Below, in pieces: positions 8,062 through 16,298 of a DNA stretch of 64,000 nt (positions are counted from its first letter, which is position 1; each line of letters starts with the position of its first letter). This DNA comes from Ruminococcus sp. (GTDB lineage: Bacteria; Bacillota; Clostridia; Oscillospirales; Ruminococcaceae). The position numbers were made by a program, and so were the translations under genes. The notes beneath the pieces were generated by a model. The model searched no databases, was not told where the DNA came from, and worked only from the letters and a program-made list of their open reading frames with translations. Location: positions 62,001-126,000 of the forward strand of contig JAJQGO010000019.1 in the NCBI GenBank assembly GCA_021200415.1. The letters are read 5' to 3'.

Positions 8062-8852
8062 ACTACGATTTCAGGCGGATTGAAAAGTCGGAGCTTGCCA
8101 AGACCTCCCGAAACGAGAAGCTGCATATTACCCACAGTATAATTTCCCTTTGAATATTTCGGCAGAAGCCTTCGTTCGGGGGAAAGCAGACCAACGCCTG
8201 TGAAGGGGATTCTTACAACTCCCCCATGAACGTGGCCGCAGACTGCAAAATCCGCTCCCCATTGGGCGTAGCTTTGGGCGAACAGGGGATTATGAACGGC
8301 AAGAATCGTCATGCAGTCGGGCTTATTTCCCAATGTATCGTGAATCTGCGACGCATCAACAGTATCGAGATTTTTATATTTGCCGTTTTTCTTGTAGACG
8401 GTTGAGGGCAGCTCAAGTCCGCAAAGGCTGATGTCCCTGCCGCGAATCCGAAGCCGAGCTGTTTTGTTGTTCAGGAGGACAGCTCCGGAGTTTATTACAA
8501 TCTGTATAAATTTATCACGCATCTCAGGGGAAAAATCAGTTTCATGATTCCCGAAAATGAGATATGTCGGAGCTATCTCCGTCAGGGCACGGAGAGTTGC
8601 CTCCGCTGTTGAAAGGTCGGTGCAGCTCCGTGAAACGAGGTCGCCCGTTATAAGGATTATATCAGGTTTTTCGGCGGAAATCCGTTTGCAGAGCCGCTTG
8701 TTGTTCTTTCCGAAGCGTCTTTTGTGGAGGTCGGCAGCCTGAACAATTTTAATATCTCCGCCGAGCTTTTCACGTCTGACGCAGAGCATAAAGCAATTTT
8801 CAGCAATCAGATCCGCAGCTAAAAATATTACTAACAGTATAATTATTATCAC
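8049..8852 (-). CDS. Membrane-anchored metallophosphoesterase (YkuE/YaeI type)
   Basis: A 267-residue calcineurin-like phosphoesterase with one N-terminal membrane helix (residues 1-18). The metal-binding motifs are visible in order: AADLHKRRFG (D-x-H), ILITGDLVS (GD), LIFGNHE (GNHE), an isolated His in LAVHNP, and CGHVHGG near residue 210. The family includes UDP-2,3-diacylglucosamine hydrolase-like and wall-linked enzymes. A Gram-positive substrate is likely a phospholipid or teichoic acid precursor but cannot be fixed. The start overlaps the stop of the upstream membrane gene (ATGA), so the two are translationally coupled. Confidence 0.85.
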   Translation of the reverse strand: MIIIILLVIFLAADLIAENCFMLCVRREKLGGDIKIVQAADLHKRRFGKNNKRLCKRISAEKPDIILITGDLVSRSCTDLSTAEATLRALTEIAPTYLIFGNHETDFSPEMRDKFIQIVINSGAVLLNNKTARLRIRGRDISLCGLELPSTVYKKNGKYKNLDTVDASQIHDTLGNKPDCMTILAVHNPLFAQSYAQWGADFAVCGHVHGGVVRIPFTGVGLLSPERRLLPKYSKGNYTVGNMQLLVSGGLGKLRLFNPPEIVVYEL

Positions 8853-9286
8853 TTTTTCTGCCTTCTCGAGTCGAGATATTTTTGAATGGGAATATCAATC
8901 AGGGCGAAAACAGCCAGATACAGGGAGGTTATCATAAATCTTCCCGCATAGGTTGAAATCACCTCCGGAGCAGTTCCGGTGTAGTCAACATCAGGGCTGA
9001 ACGTGCTGATTCCGGGATCGACCAGCAGAAAAACAACTGTCAGCACAAGTCCGAACGCAAAGGGAACGGCTGTGGAAAAAATAAATACAAATTTACGTGA
9101 AATGCTGTCCTTTTTTCCTGCGTCAAGCTGAACGAGATGATACATAAAGCAGATTATCAGGGGAGTGATAAGTGTATATTTTTCGTCGTAGCCGAGCTTC
9201 TCGAAAGCAAACCAGTTAAGCCACTGAACGAAAAGGCTTAGCAGAGCGATAATGCCGCCGGAGAGCCAATTTTGTTTGTATTGCAT
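8849..9286 (-). CDS. Hypothetical four-helix membrane protein
   Basis: A 145-residue protein with about four hydrophobic segments (near residues 8-28, 38-55, 68-88 and 112-132) and a basic tail (KYLDSRRQKK). I do not recognise the family. It is the first gene of a two-gene unit with the phosphoesterase (4-nt overlap) and has an AGAAAGGA ribosome site. It may help anchor or regulate the phosphoesterase, which is inference from coupling only. Confidence 0.65.
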   Translation of the reverse strand: MQYKQNWLSGGIIALLSLFVQWLNWFAFEKLGYDEKYTLITPLIICFMYHLVQLDAGKKDSISRKFVFIFSTAVPFAFGLVLTVVFLLVDPGISTFSPDVDYTGTAPEVISTYAGRFMITSLYLAVFALIDIPIQKYLDSRRQKK

Positions 9287-9354
9287 AAAAATCCTTTCTG
9301 ATTTTTGTTTATAAAGCCAATGCCCATCTGACGACGGGCATTTTCTATTTATTT

Positions 9355-9588
9355 TTATTCAATAGTAACAGAAACCTTGAGATTCTGCTTAGCAGCGCCT
9401 GCACGCATAATTGTGCGGATAGCCTTGGCAATTCTGCCCTGCTTGCCTATAACACGTCCCATATCATCGGGAGCAACCGTAAGGTGGAAAACAATAACGC
9501 CCTCAGCGTCGGGTTCGTCCTCTACGATAGTTATAGCGCTTTTATCATCAACAAGTCCTGCTGTAACAGCATAAAGCAAGTCTTTCAT
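9355..9588 (-). CDS. khpA: KH-domain RNA-binding protein KhpA (YlqC)
   Basis: A 77-residue single KH domain. The RNA-clamp loop GKQG sits inside MGRVIGKQGRIAKAIRT, and the length is normal for the family. KhpA pairs with the Jag/KhpB protein to bind RNA and influences division and elongation in Gram-positive cocci. Its place after rpsP and ffh is the conserved Firmicute order. GGAGGT precedes the ATG. Confidence 0.93.
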   Translation of the reverse strand: MKDLLYAVTAGLVDDKSAITIVEDEPDAEGVIVFHLTVAPDDMGRVIGKQGRIAKAIRTIMRAGAAKQNLKVSVTIE

Positions 9589-9693
9589 TTAATGTACCTC
9601 CGTAAAATCCCGACGGATATAGAGGGCTGAGACACATCGTCTCCCCTCTGCTCCGCAAAGGATTAAGCTGTCGGCGTCTTTGCAGGGTTAGCC

Positions 9694-9936
9694 TCAAAGA
9701 ACGCCTTCATTCTTAAGGATAGTCTTAACTGTATCTGTAGGCTGTGCGCCCTTTGAGATCCATTCCTTAGCCTTATCAGCGTCAACCTTGACAACTGACG
9801 GATTCTTTGTAGGGTCGTAGTAACCGATTTCCTCTACGAATCTGCCGTCTCTCGGATATCTTGAATCTGCGACAACGATACGATAGAAGGGAGCCTTCTT
9901 AGCGCCCATTCTTCTGAGTCTGATTTTAACTGCCAT
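9694..9936 (-). CDS. rpsP: Small ribosomal subunit protein bS16
   Basis: An 80-residue protein beginning [26 protein letters not shown], the diagnostic bS16 start, with [13 protein letters not shown] in the middle. It binds 16S rRNA early in 30S assembly. A strong GGAGGTG site precedes it. It lies between ffh and khpA, as in other Clostridia. Confidence 0.97.
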   Translation of the reverse strand: MAVKIRLRRMGAKKAPFYRIVVADSRYPRDGRFVEEIGYYDPTKNPSVVKVDADKAKEWISKGAQPTDTVKTILKNEGVL

Positions 9937-10086
9937 TTTTGTTTCACCTCCGGAAGATTATTAGTATATTTCAAGCGGGTGCAGAACCGCGTTGAAGCGT
10001 AGATTTAAGGCAGCGCCGCAATAATAGCTGTACGTGGCACAGGCAAAATATGTGCGCCCTGCGGCTATGCCGTTTGATGGGAAATA

Positions 10087-10239
10087 TCAGGCGGCAGCTG
10101 ACACACCTGACAGCAGTACGAGAATAAAAAATACCGCAATGACAAGTATTAACAGCACCTTAAAAAGCGTAATTTCAATGCGGAGAACAAGTGAAATGAG
10201 GTAACCGCAAATTACGAGTAAAATTAAAAGAAACAGCAT
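10087..10239 (-). CDS. Possible 50-residue membrane protein between ffh and rpsP
   Basis: The minus strand has a 50-codon ORF starting at ATG 10239-10237, five bases after the ffh stop, with GGGGTGA at the end of ffh as a possible ribosome site. The peptide is almost wholly hydrophobic: MLFLLILLVICGYLISLVLR, a short polar break (IEITLFK), then a second helix ending LLSGVSAAA. It would be a two-helix hairpin in the membrane. I know no family for it. The remaining spacer to rpsP (9937-10086) holds no other ORF but has a weak match (10004-10070) to the termini of the dispersed palindromic repeat described below. Confidence 0.45.
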   Translation of the reverse strand: MLFLLILLVICGYLISLVLRIEITLFKVLLILVIAVFFILVLLSGVSAAA

Positions 10240-10244
10240 TTATT

Positions 10245-11630
10245 TCACCCCATTGGAGGGAAGCCTCCGCCTTTTCCGCCGAATTGATCGAGATTCATGC
10301 CCGCAAGCTGCTTTCTTGCTCTGCGCATATTCATTTTGTTGCCCTTGCCAGTGAACTGCTTCATCATCTGCTGCATCTGTTCAAACTGCTTCAGGAGGCG
10401 GTTGACATCCTCAACCTTAGTTCCCGAGCCTGCGGCAATTCTGCGCTTTCTCGACGGATTTATAATAGACGGCTTCGCGCGTTCAGCCTTAGTCATTGAG
10501 GATATCATAGCTTCGATTCGGGTGAACTGTTTTTCGTCCACATCGGTATCCTTGAGCTTATCCCCTACGCCCGGGAGCATAGAGAGGATAGATTTCATAG
10601 ATCCCATTTTCTGAATCTGCTTAATCTGAGCGAGAAGATCGTCCATATCGAATTTGTTTTCCTTGAATTTCTTTGCGACCTTTTCAGCTTCCTTTTCATT
10701 CATGACCGTTTCAGCCTTTTCAATGAGGGTGAGAACGTCGCCCATGCCTAAAATCCTGGAAGCCATACGCTCCGGATGGAACGCCTCGAAATCATCGAGC
10801 TTTTCGCCCATGCCGACATATTTAATAGGCTTGCCTGTTACGGCGAGAACAGAAAGCGCCGCGCCGCCTCTTGTATCGGAATCGAGCTTCGACATGAGAA
10901 CGCTTGTTATGCCGACAGCTTCATCGAAGGCTTTAGCCACGTTTACGGCGTCCTGACCTGTCATAGCGTCCACAACGAGCATAATTTCATTAGGTTCAGT
11001 GACCTTTTTGATTTCCTTAAGCTCATCCATAAGCTCCGTGTCGATATGCAGACGTCCCGCGGTATCGATAATGAGAATGTCGTGGCCGTAATCCTTCGCA
11101 TAGGCAAGTGCCTGTTTAGCGATGATGACAGGGTTTATCTGACCCATTTCAAAGACCTTTACTTCAGCCTTTTCGCCCACAACCTGAAGCTGATTTATAG
11201 CGGCAGGACGATAAATATCGCAGGCTGCCAGAAGGGGACGATGCCCCTCTTTCTTGAGGAGCTTGGCAAGCTTAGCCGCATGAGTTGTTTTACCTGAGCC
11301 TTGCAGACCGCACATCATGATAACTGTCGGCGGCTTTGAGGCGTAATTTATGTGGGAATTGCTGTTTCCCATGAGGCTGCAAAGTTCTTCGTTTACGATT
11401 TTGATAACCTGCTGTGCAGGTGTAAGGCTTTCGAGAACCTCCTTGCCCACTGCACGTTCCTTGACCTTTGCCACGAAGTCCTTAACGACCTTGTAGCTGA
11501 CGTCGGCTTCAAGGAGAGCCAGACGCACCTCACGCATAGCTTCATTGACATCGTTTTCAGTGAGCTTGCCTTTTGATTTGAGCTTTTTGAACACATTATT
11601 AAGTTTATCTGAAAGACCTTCAAAAGCCAT
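10245..11630 (-). CDS. ffh: Signal recognition particle GTPase Ffh
   Basis: A 461-residue protein. The start at 11630 is preceded by AAAGGAG and gives MAFEGLSDKLNNVFKKLKSKG, the standard Ffh N-domain; longer readings upstream are not supported. The G domain has GLQGSGKTTHAAKL (G1), DTAGRLHID (G3) and SKLDSDTRGG (G4). The C-terminal M domain is Met- and Gly-rich with the SRP RNA-binding helix around SIINPSRKRRIAAGSG. Ffh binds 4.5S/6S SRP RNA and signal peptides and delivers ribosomes to FtsY and SecYEG. It lies downstream of ylxM in a conserved operon. Confidence 0.97.
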   Translation of the reverse strand: MAFEGLSDKLNNVFKKLKSKGKLTENDVNEAMREVRLALLEADVSYKVVKDFVAKVKERAVGKEVLESLTPAQQVIKIVNEELCSLMGNSNSHINYASKPPTVIMMCGLQGSGKTTHAAKLAKLLKKEGHRPLLAACDIYRPAAINQLQVVGEKAEVKVFEMGQINPVIIAKQALAYAKDYGHDILIIDTAGRLHIDTELMDELKEIKKVTEPNEIMLVVDAMTGQDAVNVAKAFDEAVGITSVLMSKLDSDTRGGAALSVLAVTGKPIKYVGMGEKLDDFEAFHPERMASRILGMGDVLTLIEKAETVMNEKEAEKVAKKFKENKFDMDDLLAQIKQIQKMGSMKSILSMLPGVGDKLKDTDVDEKQFTRIEAMISSMTKAERAKPSIINPSRKRRIAAGSGTKVEDVNRLLKQFEQMQQMMKQFTGKGNKMNMRRARKQLAGMNLDQFGGKGGGFPPMG

Positions 11631-11847
11631 AGCGTACTCTCCTTTACAAAAATAAAATAAATGATATAAATATATAAGATGAGCCTTGCGGCATGAGCGA
11701 ATCTGCATCGATAAAATGAACCGCCAAATTACGCAGCCGCATTCACACAAGCTGCCCGACATAGCAAATTGCACTGCCGACCTCGCGTACTGCCCTGTCA
11801 CGTCAATTTACACGCACTGCCCGACCTCACGAATCGCCGCACCTGCG

Positions 11848-12180
11848 TCAGAGAAGTGTCAGCCCCTTGTCGATTTCAGTAATAAGACGTTCCCGAATTT
11901 CAGGGTCTGCTTCATTGGCAGTTTCACGGAGATTTTCAAAGCATCCGCGCATTTTGCCCAATCTCTCGGCGAATCCGAGCTTTTCCTCATAATTCAGCAG
12001 AAGCGTTTCCGTGCGCTTTATAAGGGCACGCACAGCCTGTCGGGTAATGCCGAGGGGATTCCCGATTTCGGAAAGGGACAAATCCTCGCAGTAATAAAGC
12101 CCCATGATATTGCGCTGATGCTCCGTAAGAAGCTCGCCATAGCAATCCAAAAGCAGAACAAATTTTAATTCCTTAGCCAT
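11848..12180 (-). CDS. ylxM: YlxM family SRP-associated HTH protein
   Basis: A 110-residue helix-turn-helix protein of the YlxM (UPF0122) family, with LLLDCYGELLTEHQRNIMGLYY and a sigma-region-4-like HTH (LSLSEIGNPLGITRQAVRALIKR). It is encoded before ffh in many Firmicutes and is reported to associate with the SRP pathway. A strong promoter lies 43 bases upstream, so ylxM opens the ffh-rpsP-khpA operon. The 217-bp gap to ffh (11631-11847) holds no ORF and contains imperfect direct repeats. Confidence 0.9.
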   Translation of the reverse strand: MAKELKFVLLLDCYGELLTEHQRNIMGLYYCEDLSLSEIGNPLGITRQAVRALIKRTETLLLNYEEKLGFAERLGKMRGCFENLRETANEADPEIRERLITEIDKGLTLL

Positions 12181-12222
12181 AATAAAGCACCTGTTTGGGT
12201 GTAATCCAAAATCACTTTACAC

Positions 12223-12251
12223 AGTATACAACATTTCAGCTCACTTGTCAA
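12223..12251 (-). promoter_or_regulatory. Sigma-A promoter of the ylxM-ffh-rpsP-khpA operon
   Basis: On the minus strand TTGACA (12251-12246), a 17-bp spacer and TATACT (12228-12223). Confidence 0.88.
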
Positions 12252-12333
12252 GGGTTTTGAAAAAATTTTGAAAAGTTTTTTTGCGGTTGAAAAAAAGCAA
12301 AACCCCATGAATTTCATGGGGTTTGTTGTCTTA

Positions 12334-14193
12334 TCAGAAGTAATCATAATCATCATCGTAATAGTCATAATAGTCATAATAGTCATAGTAGTCATAGTAG
12401 TCATAATAATCATCATAATAGTAATCATAATAATCATCGTAGTAATAATCATCATAACCATAGAACAGCTCGTCGACGATTTCCTCCGCAAGGTCTGAGG
12501 ACAGACCAATCTTCTCGAGAAGCTCAGTAACAAAGCTGCTTATCTCGTCCTCTGTCACGTAATCCTCTAAGTCAAGGTCGTAGTCGTAGATGTCTATCAT
12601 ATAGGCATCGGCAGCGTCAGGAACTGAAACCTTTGCCGAATCGTCCGTGGACATACTAAGCGTAACCGTTCCGAAATCCGTTCCGTCAAGGTTGACATCA
12701 TAGGAAATATCCTGCGAGCTTCCGTCAGATTCAAGCTTCAGTGAAATGGGATCTATATCCTCAACGACAATTGCCAGATCGCAATTCACATAGCCCTTTT
12801 CCTCATCTACAATTTCAAAGTCGTCGAACTCAATTGAAGCCCCGTATGTATCGTATCCGTCGGAAATGCTGCACTCGATTTCGCCGGAGTAAACGTCCTT
12901 ATCCTCTTCCTCCGCATCAAGAACAATGCTTACAATGTCCTCGCCTTCAACTGTGAGGCTCAGCTCTGCTGCAATATTATCCTTTTCCTTGCCGACAGCG
13001 AATAAGCATTCAAATTCATCTTCAAATGAAATTTCAAAGCCTCTGATAGTGCCTGTTGCGTCAACATATGTTACAAGCTCAACTGCTTCGCTGCCGAAAT
13101 CTCCGGACTGCTTTGCCTCCTTCAATTCATCGGCAAGCTCGTCAAGAACCTCCTCGTATTCGTCCTCGGTGCAAATGCCAATCTTATCAGATACAAGCTT
13201 TTTAATTGTCTTGTCGTCAGCTGCCTTTTCAACGAACGCCTGAGCAATTTCAACTGCCTTTTTGCCGTCAATTTCAGCCGTTATAGCAGTGTATTCGGTT
13301 TCAATGCTGCCGATGTCAACGCTTTCCTTCTTTTCAAGCTCAACATCCTCAATTGATTCGCTCCATACAGCCGCATAATCGTTAATAAGATCAGAAAGCT
13401 CATCAGGAGAAATATAATCATCAGGATTGCTTGCAACATCCATTAAAATGTCAAAAATAGCGTTTTGTTCGCTGCTCATATCATCGAGAGCGCTGCTCAT
13501 ATCCATTCCGAGCCATGTTTCCGTAAGCTCAGGAACTCTCATGAAATAGGTGAAATCCTCCACATCTACGGCAATTTCAGCTGTAACGAGATTATCTCCG
13601 TTGAGCGATGCGTATACAGAGCCGGAGGTTTCCGATTTTTTGGCATTAGATTCCACACCGATTTCAAGAGAGTCAACATTATTGATTATGTCAACAATTG
13701 TCTGTATGTCCTCATCTGAGCTGTCAGCGTAATCACTGCCGATAAGCTCGCTGAGAAGCATATCCTTAGCCTCATCGGTGGTTTTATATTTCAGGGCAAC
13801 CGAACCGGAGGAGCCGTTTTTCATCTTGTCGAGATATTCCTCGTAGGATTCCTTGACTGATTCCGCACCGTTTGCCGCATTTTCCTCATAGACCCATGCG
13901 CAGTATTCATCAGGCTCAAGTGTTGCGAGCTTGACTTGATTTTTAACAAAATCGGACATATTATAGGCAACAACGCCGCCAACTGCAACTACAGCAACAG
14001 CGCCGACACTGATTGCCGCAATTTTAACGCCTTTTTTCTTTTTCGGAGCTTTATCAACTCCGCTTACAGTATTATCGGGAATGTAATTGTTTGAGTAGCT
14101 GTGATTTTCGGGTTTTGTTATAATTTCCACGCCGCATTTCGGGCAGAAACGCGCCCCGTCTTTAATGGGACTGCCGCATTTTTTACAAAACAT
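12334..14193 (-). CDS. Zinc-ribbon membrane protein with Asp/Tyr-repeat C-terminal tail
   Basis: A 619-residue protein. The start at 14193 gives MFCKKCGSPIKDGARFCPKCG, a two-CxxC zinc ribbon at the very N-terminus, after a GGTGG ribosome site. One membrane helix lies at about residues 52-75 (VKIAAISVGAVAVVAVGG). About 470 residues of acidic, repetitive beta-rich extracellular sequence follow. The last 45 residues are only Tyr, Asp and a few Gly/Phe, encoded by short tandem repeats. The topology is a cytoplasmic zinc ribbon, a single helix and a large exported domain. It is similar in layout to the zinc-ribbon protein at 31483. Function unknown. Confidence 0.8.
   Translation of the reverse strand: MFCKKCGSPIKDGARFCPKCGVEIITKPENHSYSNNYIPDNTVSGVDKAPKKKKGVKIAAISVGAVAVVAVGGVVAYNMSDFVKNQVKLATLEPDEYCAWVYEENAANGAESVKESYEEYLDKMKNGSSGSVALKYKTTDEAKDMLLSELIGSDYADSSDEDIQTIVDIINNVDSLEIGVESNAKKSETSGSVYASLNGDNLVTAEIAVDVEDFTYFMRVPELTETWLGMDMSSALDDMSSEQNAIFDILMDVASNPDDYISPDELSDLINDYAAVWSESIEDVELEKKESVDIGSIETEYTAITAEIDGKKAVEIAQAFVEKAADDKTIKKLVSDKIGICTEDEYEEVLDELADELKEAKQSGDFGSEAVELVTYVDATGTIRGFEISFEDEFECLFAVGKEKDNIAAELSLTVEGEDIVSIVLDAEEEDKDVYSGEIECSISDGYDTYGASIEFDDFEIVDEEKGYVNCDLAIVVEDIDPISLKLESDGSSQDISYDVNLDGTDFGTVTLSMSTDDSAKVSVPDAADAYMIDIYDYDLDLEDYVTEDEISSFVTELLEKIGLSSDLAEEIVDELFYGYDDYYYDDYYDYYYDDYYDYYDYYDYYDYYDYYDDDYDYF
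12340..12462. repeat. Short tandem repeat encoding the Asp/Tyr tail
   Basis: A run of degenerate 9-bp units of the form TAGTCATAA/TAGTCATAG on the plus strand encodes repeating D-Y-Y on the minus strand. Such tracts expand and contract by slippage, so tail length may vary between strains. Confidence 0.8.
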
Positions 14194-14272
14194 AATTATC
14201 CACCTAAATCCTTTCACCTAAAATTATTTTATTTTCATGAGGATACAAGAAAAGTCTATTCTCTATAGCTTA

Positions 14273-14301
14273 ATAATACCACACAAAAAAATTGATGTCA
14301 A
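14273..14301 (-). promoter_or_regulatory. Sigma-A promoter of the zinc-ribbon protein gene
   Basis: On the minus strand TTGACA (14301-14296), a 17-bp spacer and TATTAT (14278-14273), 80 bases before the ATG. Confidence 0.82.
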
Positions 14302-14349
14302 CAAAAAATTTGTTTTTTCGCCGCTTTGTATATTTTCTGTAATCTTGGG

Positions 14350-14373
14350 CAATCTTTGTGCGGTGCTGCCTTA
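14350..14373. repeat. Solitary right terminus of the dispersed palindromic repeat
   Basis: CAATCTTTGTGCGGTGCTGCC followed by TTAA matches the right end of the copy at 55486-55663 almost exactly. No left end is present nearby. It lies about 85 bases before the DUF1540 gene. Confidence 0.65.
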
Positions 14374-14458
14374 ATATACACATGAATAATTCGCGCTGTC
14401 GTGCAGATAATACAAGTAGTTCCGCAGGAACAATATTTCTCATAAGGAGATTTTAAAA

Positions 14459-14641
14459 ATGGAAAACAAAAAGAAAAATGATCACATCAAATGTACCGTA
14501 TCTCAGTGCCAGCATAACATGGTAACTGAAAATTACTGCTCACTCGGCTGCATTACTGTCGGCACTCACGAGGAGAATCCTACAGTTCCCGAATGTACCG
14601 ACTGTAATTCATTCGTTAAGCGTACAGGATGCTGCGGCTGA
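14459..14641 (+). CDS. DUF1540 cysteine-rich small protein
   Basis: A 60-residue protein with eight Cys: IKCTVSQCQHNM, NYCSLGCITVGTHE, ECTDCNSF and GCCG. This spacing is that of the DUF1540 family of Clostridia and Bacilli, which probably binds a metal such as zinc. Its role is not established. AAGGAG lies upstream. Eight cysteines but a different spacing and start rule out the SCIFF radical-SAM peptide. An inverted repeat (14652-14671) follows the stop but has a poor T run. Confidence 0.85.
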   Translation: MENKKKNDHIKCTVSQCQHNMVTENYCSLGCITVGTHEENPTVPECTDCNSFVKRTGCCG

Positions 14642-14765
14642 TTACTTCCTCCCCGATGCTGCGGCATCGGGCTTACATATTGGCTATATTCGGTATATAT
14701 ATTGTGCAATATAGACAAAGCTTGCTGTTTAATACGGTCAAAACATGAAAAGTTATTTTATGCTC

Positions 14766-14794
14766 TTGAAAAATTATCTTATATGAAGTATAAT
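14766..14794 (+). promoter_or_regulatory. Sigma-A promoter of ireB
   Basis: TTGAAA 14766-14771, a 17-bp spacer, TATAAT 14789-14794, 35 bases before the ATG. Confidence 0.82.
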
Positions 14795-14829
14795 AATAGT
14801 AACTTTGATTAAAACAGGAGGCTGATACT

Positions 14830-15075
14830 ATGTTCGATAAAACTATGACCTTTTCCGTTAATGAGGACAAAGAGGCTGAGCTGAAAAAAAATCTCACTAT
14901 CATTTATGACGCGCTCACGCAAAAGGGTTATAATCCTATAAATCAGATAGTTGGTTATATTCTTTCAGAAGACCCGACCTACATAACCACCTATAACAAT
15001 GCAAGAAGTCTTATCCGCCATATCGACAGGGATGAGCTTCTTCAGGTTCTTGTAAGATCGTATCTCAACTCGTAA
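14830..15075 (+). CDS. ireB: IreB family regulatory phosphoprotein (UPF0297)
   Basis: An 81-residue protein. The family core is clear: [27 protein letters not shown], then [13 protein letters not shown]. Enterococcal IreB is phosphorylated by the Ser/Thr kinase IreK and affects cephalosporin tolerance. The N-terminal threonine-containing stretch (DKTMTFSV) is where that phosphorylation occurs in Enterococcus. The usual partners (Holliday-junction resolvase RuvX, DUF1292) are not adjacent here. It is monocistronic, with AGGAGG before the ATG and a terminator after. Confidence 0.92.
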   Translation: MFDKTMTFSVNEDKEAELKKNLTIIYDALTQKGYNPINQIVGYILSEDPTYITTYNNARSLIRHIDRDELLQVLVRSYLNS

Positions 15076-15090
15076 AGGCTCATAAAAACG

Positions 15091-15123
15091 CAGGCAGACG
15101 CAGAATCTGCCTGTTTTATTTTT
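15091..15123 (+). terminator. Intrinsic terminator of ireB
   Basis: CAGGCAGA, a 7-base loop and TCTGCCTG are followed by TTTTATTTTT. Confidence 0.85.
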
Positions 15124-15217
15124 CCACTGATAAATCTTATCCGAAGGGCTATAATATTACTGCGGCGGAAGCCGCGGCTTTTATAACTTTGATTAGTATA
15201 AAGGAATCTGAAGATTT

Positions 15218-15958
15218 ATGAATTATAAGGCTCTGGCAGCAGCAGTAATATTTACAGCGTCATCTCTTTCGGGAACTGCCGCTTATGCTGCTGACAACAC
15301 TAAAATCGGCTACGGTCAGGGAACTGCCGTTGACAGCGAAAACCGACCTGTAGATGCCGAAAGCTTCAACAGCCGATATGGCGATTATGATGCCTGCGCC
15401 CTATCGGAGGACGATAACCGAATTATTATCACTTTCGACCAGGGCTATGAAAACGGCTACACGGAAAAGATACTGGATACCTTGAAGGAAAAAAACGTAA
15501 AAGCAATCTTTTTTCTTACAGGCGATTATGCCAAAAAGGAAAAGGCTCTTGTACAGCGTATGATTGACGAGGGTCATGTTCTGGGAAATCACGGTATGAC
15601 ACACGCAAGCCTTCCTACGCTTTCCCCTCAGGAGGCGGAAGAGGAAATAATGTCGCTTCACAATTACGTTCTTGAGGAATACGGATATGAAATGCAGTAT
15701 TTCAGATGTCCGTGCGGAGAATATTCGGAGGCTGCTCTTGAAAAGGTGCAGGAATGCGGCTACAAAACCGTATTCTGGAGCTTTGCTTACGTGGACTGGC
15801 AAACCGACAGTCAGCCATCAGCCGGCGAAGGCTTTCAGAAGCTCACAGAATCGGCACATGGCGGCGAAATACTCCTGCTTCACTCAGTATCTGCAACAAA
15901 TGCCGAGATACTCGGCGATGTAATTGACAGCTTCAGAGAAGAAGGATTTGTTGTTTAA
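15218..15958 (+). CDS. pdaA: PdaA-type polysaccharide deacetylase (spore cortex)
   Basis: A 246-residue secreted protein with a signal peptide ending at about AAYAADN (residue 25). The NodB-fold motifs follow: TFDQGYENGYT (motif 1, with DQ where PdaA has DN and most deacetylases have DD), GNHGMTH (metal His pair), RCPCGEYSE, and ILLLHSVS. TFD[NQ]GYENGYT is the mark of the PdaA subgroup, which makes muramic-delta-lactam in spore cortex peptidoglycan, so I infer the same role. It agrees with the other sporulation genes here. The ribosome site is weak (AAGGAA at 15202), and no obvious sigma-A promoter was found, as expected for a forespore gene. Confidence 0.85.
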   Translation: MNYKALAAAVIFTASSLSGTAAYAADNTKIGYGQGTAVDSENRPVDAESFNSRYGDYDACALSEDDNRIIITFDQGYENGYTEKILDTLKEKNVKAIFFLTGDYAKKEKALVQRMIDEGHVLGNHGMTHASLPTLSPQEAEEEIMSLHNYVLEEYGYEMQYFRCPCGEYSEAALEKVQECGYKTVFWSFAYVDWQTDSQPSAGEGFQKLTESAHGGEILLLHSVSATNAEILGDVIDSFREEGFVV

Positions 15959-15980
15959 TTTAATTAAAAAGCATAGTTTT

Positions 15981-16020
15981 AGCAGCGGAGTAGTTCCCCA
16001 ACAGCTCCGCTGCTATTTTT
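15981..16020 (+). terminator. Intrinsic terminator of pdaA
   Basis: AGCAGCGGAG and CTCCGCTGCT form a 10-bp stem followed by ATTTTT. Confidence 0.88.
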
Positions 16021-16086
16021 GTATATCCCTAAAAATCATGACAGATGAGCGAATGAATATCCCTCATGCGTCCCCATTATATTTCC

Positions 16087-16278
16087 TCACTCCTCTATAA
16101 TTTCGATTGATACAATGTCGGATTCCCCAAGCTCTATGCCTTCTTCGAAGATAGCGATAGAATCCTCGGTGTCATCATTATCTTTAGCATATGTAAAGGC
16201 GTCTACTTTTCCTACATATTCTTTGCCGTTGATAGCTAACACACGAACTTTTTTACAAAAATATTGCTCTAAATCCAA
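16087..16278 (-). CDS. LSm-like small protein
   Basis: A 63-residue protein. It begins MDLEQYFCKKVRVLAINGKEYVG and ends DIVSIEIIEE, which fits the bent five-strand Sm fold (VRV-x-G-xx-xxGKV and a late I-x-S-I). A disordered acidic loop (KDNDDTEDS) lies between strands. Family members in Firmicutes are poorly studied, and RNA binding is inference from the fold. It follows the DUF1836 gene by 20 bases with a good AAGGAGGTG site, so they form one unit. Start by TTG at 16278 or the next Met is possible. Confidence 0.65.
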   Translation of the reverse strand: MDLEQYFCKKVRVLAINGKEYVGKVDAFTYAKDNDDTEDSIAIFEEGIELGESDIVSIEIIEE

Positions 16279-16298
16279 AATATTTCACCTCCTTTTCC

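Noticed and set aside
14459-14641. SCIFF-type ribosomally made peptide with radical SAM partner
   Set aside because: The Cys spacing is that of DUF1540, and no radical SAM maturase lies next to it.
16087-16278. Hfq
   Set aside because: The fold looks Sm-like, but the Hfq-specific Sm2 motif (KH) is not present.
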